From: Actinomucor elegans
Taxonomy: Eukaryota > Mucoromycota > Mucoromycetes > Mucorales > Mucoraceae
Assembly: GCA_026027325.1 (NCBI GenBank)
Contig: JAMSLZ010000003.1
Span: 2,356,001-2,420,000 of the forward strand
Length of the DNA stretch: 64,000 bases
Direction: 5' to 3'
Made by a program: the position numbers and the translations under genes. Below, piece after piece: positions 8,338-18,737 of this stretch (position 1 is its first letter; each line of letters starts with the position of its first letter). The notes beneath the pieces are model-generated. The model worked only from the letters and a program-made list of their open reading frames with translations, had not been told where the DNA came from and ran no database searches.

Positions 8338-9747
8338 CTACTTCTTCCGCCTTCTTCTAACGTCTTTCTCATACTCGATAATAATATCAGAGTCGTCGAA
8401 GTTGTTAGGAGAAAGCCAACTATTGCTACTCTCATCATAGCCTACCCACCTAACCAAATACTCTCTACGATGCTTTGGTCCACGATGCCCAACAATGGCC
8501 TCAACCTCGTAGTGTCCTTGTGGTAAGTCCTCGTCGATGGGTTCGTCATCAGAGCCATTATCTTCGTTCACCCCCAAAGAGAGAAACTGCTGCTGTATTT
8601 CTTTTACCATCTCAGCATCTTGGGACTTTTCCGCAATTGTAAGGGTACTTACTACGTCATAGACATTCTTACTGCTGCCATTTGGAAAGTCGAAGTTAGG
8701 CTGCATCCAAAAAGTATGTTGTTCAGAGCTAGAAACACACCCAATGTTAACAAACTTCTTGATGTTTGCAAGAAGACATGCAAGCTTGAACTGTACCGTG
8801 AATGTCTCCATCTCGGTAACTCGAATAACGCCTTTACCGTTGAATCGTTGAAATAAGGTTCCAATCTCTCCAAACGTTGCTTCTATCGAGGAACGAAAGC
8901 TTCCAAGAATGGAGTTGTAATTAACTTCTTCTTGTTTCAGACCCACTCCTCGAGACTTACGGATAGGGAATACAAAATTATGGCGATCCAGGTGACGATT
9001 ATTTGCTACAATACGATCTATAAAAGTAGTGTATCCACCATCAACGACAACACAATCGTACTTACTAATCTTCTTCTTCAACCGCATATCAGCAAGCATA
9101 GACCCATCGTTGTTATCTGAACATGGTGCCGCATCGGAGACAAACAACACCATCCCATTAACATCTGTACATACTTGTGTTCGGAAGCCAGACTTCTTAA
9201 GCTTATACGAATAGAACATGGCATGATCTGCAGCGTTGATATATGTTGCTCTAGAATCATGTCCATCTATCATCAAGGTAACATGCTTAAAATCTTCAGG
9301 GTTTCGGTGAAGAGCACACATAATTCGCAGCTTTGTTGAGGAGAACATCTTTCGTAGACAATAGTCCAAACAGGTATTCAGCTCCTCTCCGTATTTTGTA
9401 TAAAAGGCATTGTAAATAGCATGGTAGCTACTAGAAGGGATGAAACGTGCCATATGCGCAATAGAACAACCGGTAAGAAGCTGGTAGATTATCAACAATC
9501 CTTTGTCCACGTTGGAATATGGACCAGGATATTCTTGGTTTGCAAACAGCTCTACGAGAAAGAAAAAAACAGGTATGTAGCCAAGATGCTCCAACACATA
9601 AGTTTTTACATGCTGGATATCTTTTACAGGCTTAACCTCAGACCGGTGATACTTAGTCTTTTCCAACACTGGCCAATCTTTAGAAAGAAACTGCCAGTAA
9701 GTCGCCATAAGCAACGTAAACGCATCTACTATTTCTTTCGGAAACAT
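8338..9747 (-). CDS. DDE transposase-like protein with chromodomain (copy 2, inverted)
   Basis: Reverse-complement copy of 2716-4125, 469 aa. The translation is identical, including the three candidate catalytic acids and the chromodomain. The locus therefore has two potentially functional transposase genes but only one intact Rep-like gene. The 5' flank up to the X repeat (9748-9826) also mirrors copy 1. Confidence 0.85.
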   Translation of the reverse strand: MFPKEIVDAFTLLMATYWQFLSKDWPVLEKTKYHRSEVKPVKDIQHVKTYVLEHLGYIPVFFFLVELFANQEYPGPYSNVDKGLLIIYQLLTGCSIAHMARFIPSSSYHAIYNAFYTKYGEELNTCLDYCLRKMFSSTKLRIMCALHRNPEDFKHVTLMIDGHDSRATYINAADHAMFYSYKLKKSGFRTQVCTDVNGMVLFVSDAAPCSDNNDGSMLADMRLKKKISKYDCVVVDGGYTTFIDRIVANNRHLDRHNFVFPIRKSRGVGLKQEEVNYNSILGSFRSSIEATFGEIGTLFQRFNGKGVIRVTEMETFTVQFKLACLLANIKKFVNIGCVSSSEQHTFWMQPNFDFPNGSSKNVYDVVSTLTIAEKSQDAEMVKEIQQQFLSLGVNEDNGSDDEPIDEDLPQGHYEVEAIVGHRGPKHRREYLVRWVGYDESSNSWLSPNNFDDSDIIIEYEKDVRRRRKK

Positions 9748-9826
9748 GTTTATTTAAGAATGCTGTAGTATAATAGGAGTTGTATGCTACCAAATGCTGT
9801 TGTTCACTCCCAGTCCTACAGTGTAG

Positions 9827-9968
9827 CCTTAGGCTCCTTAGTTTCCATTCCCAGGGGGGCTGAAACTATTCAGGTCTCTGGACAAGATCATCCCTTTTGG
9901 CCCCCCCCCCTCTCTACTACCTTGCTATGGAACGTATGTCTACCAGTGTGTGGTGAGATATCCCACTA
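9827..9968 (-). repeat. Inverted repeat X, copy 4
   Basis: 142 bp, 10-C run, reverse complement of copy 1. It ends at the right-hand A module. Confidence 0.92.
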
Positions 9969-10250
9969 GGAGGTCATACAGATACTCGCAATTGTTGTAC
10001 AATTACTCGTACAGGTTCTGGGTTAGTGGATGACCGGGTGCAATAGAATGTGGTTATACAATATGTCTCCGGCATTCCAAATATTTCTAGCCGTTTTAAA
10101 AATTGGAAATAGCCATTTAAATGGGTACACATATCCAGAGAACATCACAGCAGCCAAAAATATGCCCATGAGTAAATACCTAAGGTCATCCACTAACCCA
10201 GAACCTGTACGAGTAATTGTACAACAATTGCGAGTATCTGTATGACCTCC
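9969..10250 (+). repeat. Terminal module A, right copy (plus orientation)
   Basis: 282 bp with the loop in the same orientation as the left copy (GGGTGCAATAG after the arm). A true palindrome would need the opposite orientation here, so this end is flipped relative to its mirror. The module stops at GACCTCC, followed by host or LTR sequence ACTGATTC. Confidence 0.95.
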
Positions 10251-10856
10251 ACTGATTCACTCGCTTTTTATTCAATTTTTACCGCAGTAAAGGTGGTAGA
10301 TGGAGATTTGGAAAGATAGAAATACTTTTAAAACTGTGGGTAGTTTTTATTATAGATCAAGAATTGATTAACTGGTCAAAAGGTGATAAAACGCATCTCT
10401 TATATACTTTTTCACGATCGGCACTTAATTCTAAATTCATATTACGATTTGCCAGGAACAAGGTTGGACTGCGTATAAAGAAGACCAGGGATAATAACCA
10501 AATGAGCGGACCAAGATTAGCGGCGAGGAGTGTCGGGATCAATATATTCAAAGGTAATAGTATTGGATGTAATATTTGGTGTGAGAGATAGTATTTATCA
10601 ATTAGCGTCTACTTGCTCAGGGTGATATATAAATAAAGATATTTTAACATAATCAAATACAGTCATTTACATTCTGGTTCTTGGTAATAATGCTTTATAC
10701 ACTTCTGCAGCTATATATAAGGATATCTATACGATTTTCTATCTGTACAGTATTCTCTTATTAATATAATCATGAGCGTTTACAACACTCTTTAATAAAT
10801 CAATTCGTTTTATCAGTCTGGTTATTTTTACAGTCTTTATTATATTCGATATAACA
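10251..10856 (-). repeat. 3' LTR remnant of the gag element, truncated by the 8-kb element
   Basis: On the minus strand it starts TGTTATATCGAATATAAT at 10856. The first ~64 nt match the LTR end at 12645-12708. It then aligns patchily with the plus-oriented LTR at 12873-13931: a shared TGTTGTAAACGCTCATGATT block, a CATTATTACC..CCAGAAT block, and an ACCCACAGTTTT block near a TATA-like GTATATAAG. It ends abruptly at the right A module; the missing ~500 bp of LTR is not found left of 2212. Confidence 0.7.
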
Positions 10857-12011
10857 CAGATGACGCACGAGAGATAGCCTTACAATTGGCAGTATCATGG
10901 GTATTGACTTTGTGAAAAGAACAATATTTCCCAGTGGAAGCAGTAGAAGAAGAACGTTTGGCAACCTTACCAATAGACATGGCAGAAGAGGCAACACCAA
11001 GAGAAGAAGGAACAGCGTGACGAGACTTATCACTTTCACGGTGCACATAGTTGGCAGCAGAAGGTATGTTTGACACACGCGAAGAAGAACCAGAAGCAGA
11101 AGAAACAGAAGCAGAGACACCAGGAAGACCTTTCTCTTTGTACAAGTCATTGTACAGTTCACGAGCAAGACGCATCACTACATCCACATTCGACTTTTGA
11201 TCCTTTGGTAAGGAAAGACGCGAAGTAATGACCTTGTCAGCAAATTCAGTGGGCAAAGCGTGTAAAAACTTATCCACAAGAATCGAGGCAGGTAAGCACT
11301 GGTCAACAGCACGACGACGAAGATCATTGAAGCGATCAATGAAAGCAAAAAGATATTCACCTTTGGCTAACTTGATGTCAACAAGAGAGCGAGCACAGGC
11401 AGCACGATCTTCATCAACGGTTGTACCAAACCGAGAGAGGAACTCATTCTTGAACATGAGCCAAGTAGGGGAAGCAATACCAGCGGCACGAGCGTTCTGG
11501 TGGAACTCAACTTCATACCAGGTAAGTTGAGCTTGCGACATTTGAGACAACACTAATCTTTCATAGTTGGTGTCAAAGTCTAAACGATGAGCATACATTA
11601 CGTTTTGAAAACGTGTCAAACAAGCAGCAGCATCGATAAAAATATGAGCACTAGGCTCATGGACTTCACCAACCCATTGAAGATAAGGCATGTTGTTGGG
11701 ACACACACTAGAAACCTTGATGGGTGCCTTGGGATCAACAACAGCGCGAGCATACTTGACAGAGTCAGCATTGGATTTCTCAATTAAGGCTTTGGTAGCG
11801 ATAACAGCCTTAAGAACACTATCCTTCTGCAAGTATTCAGCCTGGGAATCATCAAGATTATCACCAGATAAAGGAGACGAGAGACGAGCAGCAAGAATGG
11901 TTAACTCAATAGTGAGTTGGTTGATAGTATCTTGCATACTACGGAGAGATTCTTCAGCTTGCACTTGACGATCACCAAAAGAAGCAGTGCAGAACCAGAA
12001 GATTCTTCCAT
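10840..12011 (-). pseudogene. Retrotransposon Gag, pol deleted, N-terminal frameshift
   Basis: The main frame (11964 to 10840, 374 codons) is a Ty3/gypsy-type Gag capsid region ('LTWYEVEFHQNA', 'FLSRFGTT', 'KGEYLFAFIDRFNDLRRR') with a Ser-rich tail. The tail carries a knuckle-like Cys/His cluster 'CSFHKVNTHDTANC'. A likely start ATG at 12011 is in a different frame ('MEESSGSALL'); the frames would join by a one-base shift near 11985. The C-terminus reads straight into LTR sequence at 10856 with no pol and no polypurine tract, so pol was removed by internal deletion. Transcription would start in the LTR at 12143-12708. Confidence 0.8.
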
Positions 12012-12142
12012 GGATGTATCAAGAACAGGTAAGTTGGCTTGAGCAACAGAAACAGTAGGTTCACCAGAGTGAACATGGAGGCAGCAGGAGAAGACATTGG
12101 TAATAAGATTGTAATTGTTGGAAAAAGCTTGACTCAAAAAAA

Positions 12143-12708
12143 TGTTATATCCGGTGCTAAAGACGAAGGATGTAATTTAAAATACAATAATAAAATAATA
12201 GACAGTAAATGGAATCAGCTATCCTGATAGTAAAAGTTATTCTAATCTTTATTCACAATTCAAAATCAAGTCTTCTTTATAAACATTTCATCAGAGCTTA
12301 ATAGTGCAGCATTCAATCTATCAGCACGCATGGCCGTACAACGGAGTCAAATCCCAGCAGTCACTAATAAGCCTTTCAACCACGCATTGTTGTAATTGTA
12401 TAACCCACGCGTTATTCGATATTCAGGTGTCTTATCTTGAGATACACTTGATACTACTCGATAGTATGATGCCGCGTGTTTCTTGTAAGGATTATTGGCT
12501 AATAGTTCTAAGGATGACACATCGCTTGTATTTATGCAGGCCTCGTTAATCTGATTGGGTTATCAGATAGAGTCCGTGTATGACATAAATGAACAGTTGA
12601 TTCCTTACTATTATGTCGATGCAAAATAGTAGGTGGAATACAACAAATAAATCAATTCGTTTTATCAGTCTGGTTATTTTTACAGTCTTTATTATATTCG
12701 ATATAACA
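12143..12708 (-). repeat. 5' LTR of the gag element (internally deleted)
   Basis: 566 bp with matching ends, TGTTATATC at 12143 and GATATAACA at 12708, the TG...CA and short inverted termini expected of an LTR. About 500 bp (12143-12640) is repeated in inverted orientation at 13436-13931. Relative to the other two copies a middle part is missing between GATTTATT and TGTTGTATTCCACC (minus-strand reading), including the TATA region. Confidence 0.85.
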
Positions 12709-12872
12709 TACGTGTTTAATTAACGAGAGAGATTTATTCTACCACTGCCAGCCTTCTGTTATTAATAGGCTGGGTAGTGGTTACATAGAGTAAATATAAC
12801 TAGTCACGATTAAACACAAGTTAACTATTCAGGTACACTTCTATTACTATTCTATGTAAAGTAGTTATGTCT
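12709..12872. other. Spacer between the two inverted LTRs, with a hairpin
   Basis: No gene. At 12740-12780 CCACTGCCAGCCT and AGGCTGGGTAGTGG form an imperfect 13-bp stem around a TTCTGTTATTAAT-type loop. Confidence 0.5.
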
Positions 12873-13931
12873 GTTGTAAACGCTCATGATTATATCAGTA
12901 AAGAAGAGGTTGTATAGGCTTTGGTAGCCATATGCCCACCTTTATGAATAGCTTGAAGATGTAACTCATTATTACCCGAATCCAGAATATGAACAACTGT
13001 GTAATTATTACGCTTTATTATAAAACAAGAAATAGCAGTAAAAGACAAATTCCTAATCGAGTGTTATGCCGAGATAAAATGCTTACCTTTATTTACAGTC
13101 CGATATGGTACCGCAGTATGTCGGCCATCATCATCATCTTGGAATATCAGCAAGTCACTATGAGCCGCGCAGTCAACAAGCTACTAGCTTACGTATACCC
13201 ATAATATCATTAGTCAACCGCAGCAAGCTGAAAAGTATAAAAGGACGAGCTCTTAGCTGATTAGAAAAAGATTCATTCGAAAATTAATTTTGGAAATAAA
13301 AAGACTTACCACAGTTTTGATATTATTCTTCTGTTCTTCTATTATAATCCTCTTTCTATCCACGTACACAACAATGTCCATTACAATAACAACTTAACTC
13401 TACCTATGCGCGCAATCTCTGTCTCTCTGTTGTATTCCACCTACTATCTTGCATCGACATAATAGTAAGGAATCAACTGTTCATTTATGTCATACACGGA
13501 CTCTATCTGATAACCCAATCAGATTAACGAGGCCTGCATAAATGCAAGCGATGTGTCATCCTTAGAACTATTAGCCAATAATCCTTACAAGAAACACGCG
13601 GCATCATACTATCGAGTAGTATCAAGTGTATCTCAAGATAAGACACCTGAATATCGAATAACGCGTGGGTTATACAATTACAACAATGCGTGGTTGAAAG
13701 GCTTATTAGTGGCTGCTGGGATTTGACTCCGTTGTACGGTCATGCGTGCTGATAGATTGAATGCTACACTATTAAGCTCTGATGAAATGTTTATAAAGAA
13801 GACTTGATTTCGAATTGTGAATAAAGATTAGAATAACTTTTACTATCAGGATAGCTGATTCCATTTACTGTCTATTCTTTTATTATTGTATTTTAAATTA
13901 TATCCTTCGTCTTTAAGCACCGGATATAACA
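12873..13931 (+). repeat. LTR, plus orientation, 5'-truncated
   Basis: It ends CACCGGATATAACA at 13931, the mirror of the LTR end at 12143. It carries a TATA-like box GTATAAAAGG near 13236. The 13436-13931 half is the inverted repeat of 12143-12640. The first 70 or so LTR bases, known from 10794-10856, are absent: it begins directly with TGTTGTAAACGCTCATG. No internal element sequence follows on the right, so it is a solo or broken LTR. Confidence 0.7.
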
Positions 13932-14239
13932 ATCCCCAAGTTTTCATGAATAAAGAATTATCCTATTATACAAAAACATCATTTACTATAAACTATTAAT
14001 CGATTACCTAATCGGACCACAGATATTACAGTAACACCATGGATGTATTATCAAACGTAAAGTGCTTTTTTTAACGTCGTTACTCTTTTACGTGGATTAT
14101 CCATGAGGTTTTACTATACTCTGTTATACGTTATATTATTTTTAATAGCAGCGGTTCAAAGTAGATGTGCCCCAAAAGCTTAGTTAAAAGAAGGTATAAT
14201 ATGTATATAGTATATTACGAGTGAATAGCTCGACTAAAA

Positions 14240-15976
14240 CCTCAGTTTAAAAGATACCCAAATTATTGCCGTTGGCATTGATCTGTCTGCTGTAAAGACA
14301 TTTCCTTCTATTCAGGTTGCAGCTTCCATTGTAAGCAAAAATGGATCAATAGAAAATGAAATCGAGGTTTATATCAAACTTTGTCAATATTGAACCTAAA
14401 TACAATACTTATCTGGCTAGAATATATCAAAATTCATACTCTCTGTTGTGCAAGATGTGGCTTTTCTGCTTTCCATTATCAACTAGCTAATAGTACCAAT
14501 GACAGTTCCTTCTTCGTTGATCAAAATTTGATCGATTTGTTTCGACAAATCAAGTTTGCCACAGAAGAAGCATACTTTGGCTTCATCAATGTAAGAGCAT
14601 TGATGAAGAACTTTATTTTATCTATCTAAATTCGCTCAAACTCCTTTTCTCTATACGTAGGCAACACTACATGCAACAGTTGTTGTGCCAAAAGGTAATA
14701 TATATATATATATCGCATCTTATTTAAGCCCTCCTTTTAATAAGATATTTGTTGTTTCTTCTAGATCCAAGCTTTCGAAAAGTTGCAACCAATGCAATCG
14801 AAAGAGCCGGATTCAAATATCATCAGTTGACCAATAGGCATTATGCTGCACTAGCAACGTGTCCAACAGAACCATACAGCACAACATATTATCTGCTATT
14901 TCATGTCCAAGAAGAAACATTGGTCTCTTTTGTGGAAGATGAAGATTTTTTGTTGTACGATATCCTATTCACCAAAACCTTCAACCTATTGGCATCGTGG
15001 AATCTATACCTGTGATGGTAGAGGATCTGTTCAAAGATTCTGAATACTACAACATGACGGATGTCAACCGAATCATTATCATTTCGTCGCCTTCATTGAC
15101 CGCCAAGAAACAGAGCTTGCCTGATAATATTTGGAATTTCATCAAACAGGACACGCAGTTCAAACATTTAACGTATTGCGAAGTATTTGGTAGAAACCGT
15201 AGCTATACTATACCATATGATAAAAGATTGTGTATGGTGCCGTAAAGCGAGGGATAGAAATAGCTCCTGATCAAATTCTAGTGTGAGATAAAGAGATTAT
15301 CAATTATGGGTCAATCTGAATCCAATGAATCCAATGAATTTTGGAATTGAAGTAGCTGGTAGTCTTGTGTATCCTATGTTAAAGCGGTTCTATAGGGAGA
15401 AAACAAATTCTGTCGTATTTACTACAGTTACTAATGATCAGAAACATATTGAGGTGCCTGTGCATCGAGGGTTGAGATTGGCAAAGAAAATAATACTCAT
15501 GTTGGAACTATATATCTGAATGGTATCTATCTATAAAACATAAAAGAAGATGAATGTAATAAATTAATTGATTGATTGTTACAGATATACAGAAGAGGCC
15601 TCAAGGTGTGCCAAGAATAAGGGTGACATTTGACGTGTCTTTAGAATCTAACTTTCTGAATGTTACAATTCTTGATGAACAAACAGGGCAATACAATAAT
15701 GCTGTTTTTAACAACGAATATGAAGAGATGGTGCCTGAAATAGAAACTTATGAAAACAACTTTAGTCCAGAAAAGCATCAGCAGCATCGAGAATACGATA
15801 AAGAATTGTATATTAAAGCACAAACTCTCATAGCAGAATATGTTGTACCTGGAAGTAACCTGAGCGACAGTGTTTCTAGAGTCATAAGATATCTTTGGCT
15901 ATCAAAGGAATCTAAGAGAGAGATTGATCAATTGAAACTATATTCAAGAAACAAGTTGACTCTATTTACAAATTAG
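14240..15976 (+). pseudogene. Hsp70-like gene relic
   Basis: Hsp70 landmarks occur in order but degraded. 'IIAVGIDLSAVKTF' near 14260 stands where Hsp70 has the phosphate-loop strand. 'ATVVVPK' + 'DPSFRKVATNAIERAGF' (14660-14815) matches the VPAYF...AGxxAGL region. 'MVEDLFKDSEYYNMTDVNRIIII' (15015-15090) precedes the position of the GG motif, which is lost. 'NFGIEVAGSLVYPMLKR' (15340-15390) and 'RPQGVPRIRVTFDV' (15595-15640) match the substrate-binding domain. Frames change near 14990 and again near 15495 ('NNTHVGTIYLN' continues in another frame); most of lobe IIB is missing. Several GT-AG introns remain, for example 15524-15585. Nothing is recognisable at 13932-14240 just upstream. A divergent functional paralogue with sequencing errors is the alternative. 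Confidence 0.6.
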
Positions 15977-16071
15977 TGAAGATAGTGGTAATTTAAAAGC
16001 CAGGCTCATCCATGAACAATAGCAACCTTCTTTTGTTTTAATAATAAAAACCATTTTGCTTGAATCATACT

Positions 16072-17180
16072 ATGCTCCGCAACAAGATCTTTATTACCAG
16101 TCAACCTAATGGAAGCACTTTGCAATTTGTCAAAGGTTTTTATTCTCTAATGCAACTAGTTTCTTATTCATCTGTTGATTTTCTTTTACAGACATTTTCA
16201 AATTGTCGAACAATAAATCATTTCCACAGCCACTTGTCGATACTCGGTTAAAATACACAAACGGCGATCTAGTTGGTGTATGTATACCCTATGAGTTTGA
16301 TACAAAATATTACACAGCCAAAGTGGACTTTTGGTTAGATGAAATTGATCAAACAACATCGAAAGAAACGATTAAAGCATATTGCGAAAAAGAGACCGAG
16401 ATTAGTAAAGTTATTGACGCATTTGTCTTTTTGTTTGATAAAAACAAGGTACGTCCTGTCGAAATCTGGGAGAAAAGGGTTCTAAAGAGCTTTTTTTTTT
16501 TCATTTTAGCCAACGACTTTTGATATGCTGAAAGAATGGGTCACTTTCTTGGACCAAGCAGAACCAGCGATCCGGATCTGCGTTGGTACCTCATCAAAAG
16601 AGCCTTTGAGCATGGAGGTGGATGCTGATATAAACGACTGGTGCTTGTCGCATGGATTCGATTATGTAGATATGGATGAAACGACAGATACACCTATGGA
16701 TAAGGTCGGTATGGCACTGGCCTTGGAAATCCTGCAAACCAATTTTTGGGATGGGATGTTGAAAAAGAGTGCCAGTGGCATTGCCGAAGATGAGGATCTA
16801 CTTCGAGAGATTCAGGAACTAAAGCTTCAGCAAGATAAAGATATCTTAAAGTTGAGCGATAACGACGAGTCTTTAGGTAAAAGCTGGAGAAGCATCTGTG
16901 CTTAAGCAGATACTGACATTTGACTTATGTAGATATGCCCACGCAATCCGAGATTGACAAGATGAGAAATGACCTGTTTAGTGACATTGATGATGAAGAC
17001 GGACTGGATAAAGCATTTGAGGCGATACAAGCCATGAGAGGTAAGACATATGTGTTTTTTTAAAACCTTTTATATTAATCCTTAAGACTTATAGAACACG
17101 GAAAGAACTTGCCAGATGAAGAACGCCGTAAGATGGCCGCGCAAGTAGCTCTTTCATTTGCTGCTCAACTTGGGTTGTAA
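16072..17180 (+). CDS. AAGAB: Alpha/gamma-adaptin-binding protein p34 (AAGAB family)
   Basis: Five exons with consistent phase: 16072-16135, 16192-16448, 16510-16876, 16933-17040, 17095-17180; 293 aa. The N-terminus 'NKIFITSQPNGSTLQFVKDIF' is the p34 G-like domain start. The middle contains 'AIRICVGTS' and 'INDWCLSHGFDYVDMDE', the p34 hallmark. The C-terminal domain has 'DMPTQSEIDKMRNDL', 'LDKAFEAIQAMREHGKNLPDEERRKMAAQVALSFAAQLGL', the helical tail that ends the family. In animals AAGAB is an assembly chaperone for the AP-1 and AP-2 clathrin adaptors, binding alpha and gamma adaptin in the cytosol; yeast IRC6 is a distant relative. ATG at 16072 was chosen because it gives the family N-terminus. 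Neighbours give no functional clue. Confidence 0.88.
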
Positions 17181-17347
17181 TATTTAATAAATAGTTAAAC
17201 CAGAGAGCCATTTTTTGAAATAGCATGTAGAAGACGCTATCGGCAAACATCTGAATCTTCCCTTGTAGTAACGTATGATAGACTATTATTATATACACGA
17301 GTCTTGATTTACTGATATGACCCGGCAAAGAAGATATTATTATTAAA

Positions 17348-17392
<45 letters not shown>

Positions 17393-18737
17393 TCCTTGAA
17401 AAGAAGCAATCGCATCTTATGGATAAGCAATTAAGTTATAAATTTGATTACAAGAAAAACTGTAGAACATAATACTCTTTTTAATGAGTATATTAGTGCA
17501 ATTGGAAACGGTTTTAGCCAAGGATTATAAAGCTCTAATGATATGAGGTTTCTGACATATAGCACTTTATTTTAGTTATTTTTTATATGAACTTATATTA
17601 TCTAAAGGAGCTTATTAATATCTTACAAGTTGAAGCCAAATATAGTCTTTTATAATCATGACTATCATGTTTTGGTATGAAGTTTCAACTTCTGAGCCTA
17701 AAGAATTAATCGGTAGTTATTAAAATAATTCTGTTGCAGAAATCACTAAATTATAAACGCAATGACAATTAAATGACTAGGACTGAACATACTACGAATT
17801 TTCGGAAATACACAGAAGTATTGACGCTTCTTTGAATGCAATAGTTTTAATAGCTGTAAAATATAATAGGAATCATCTACAAAAGACCAGCCAATAATTT
17901 TCACCTTCTGGTGCAAATGTTTTATTTGCTTACAAAATGCACATTGTTCACAAGAAAATTTAATTCTTTTACAACTATAGATTCTAATTGGTGGTTCACT
18001 ATGTTATATATTATGAATTCAATATTTAAAAAATATTCAATAAAAAAAACCCCAGCTTGGCGTTAGGGATTATGCATAAATCAACGAGAAAGGTCGGTCC
18101 AGCGTCGTATCTGGTTAGTATAATTCATATTCATATTAAAGTGCTTTATCCTCTAAAGTCCCAATACAATGCACGTCTTGGTGATATTTGTTTACTTTGA
18201 ATCTTTATTAGTTGAATGTTTTGATTATTGCAATAGACTGCTTTTCTTGTCAGTGTAAGACATATTCTATGCTCGTTTTAAAACATAGAAGCAATAGCCC
18301 AGGAAACATTATGATTAACTATCATTTATGCAAGTAACAATGAGAATGTATGTAGCTTTTGTTTGATGCGCCCTTTTATTGAAGAGCTTTTGACTAGAAT
18401 GGACTATTAACCATTATTACATTTGCCAATCAATGAAACACATGACAGGTACAGTTTCAGAACAAAAGAAGCTCAGCCAGGATTACAGTAAATGAAATAT
18501 AAACCAAAGATCAAGTATGACGCGTTATAATACAGCAAAATAATGGTTCACGTGTATACTCAGTGAGGAGCCAATGAATGATTGGTAGTACACAGCATGA
18601 CTGGATAGAGTGTACCTTGACTGTATCTCCCACGCTTAAAGTCAAACCGTCTATCCATTAGTTCCTGGAGTAGAATATTCACACCGACCTGTATATTCTT
18701 CCTTTCTTTCTTTCTTTCTTTTATCATTATTATTATA
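17181..18737. other. Intergenic, with a 42-nt poly-A tract
   Basis: No gene seen. A run of 42 A lies at 17349-17390 (complement T), 170 bp after the AAGAB stop. Further on there is AT-rich sequence with many stops. A CTTT tetranucleotide run (18706-18722) sits just upstream of the next start codon, within the probable 5' UTR. Confidence 0.6.

Larger units (their letters stand above)
2212..10250. mobile_element. 8.04-kb inverted-dimer DNA element, A(+)-U-A(-)-U'-A(+)
   Basis: Three 282-bp A modules (2212-2493, 6092-6373, 9969-10250) alternate with two inverted copies of a 3.6-kb unit U (2494-6091, 3598 nt; 6374-9968, 3595 nt). Each U is bounded by 142-143-bp inverted repeats X and carries two ORFs: a DDE/chromodomain transposase and a Rep-like protein. 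The U copies match along their length, with only two length differences: a TA deletion near 7878 and one G in a poly-G tract. Outer A modules have the same loop orientation and the middle one is reversed, so the whole is not a strict palindrome. No target-site duplication is evident: the left flank ends TATTTAA and the right begins ACTGATT. Either monomer plus its two A modules (2212-6373 or 6092-10250) would be a 4.16-kb element with ~425-bp terminal inverted repeats. Family unknown to me. Confidence 0.9.

Noticed and set aside
10800..11168. 122-codon Leu-rich frame opposite or overlapping gag
   Set aside because: Frame-shifted shadow of Gag coding sequence; Leu-richness follows from the Ser/Ala-rich gag frame.
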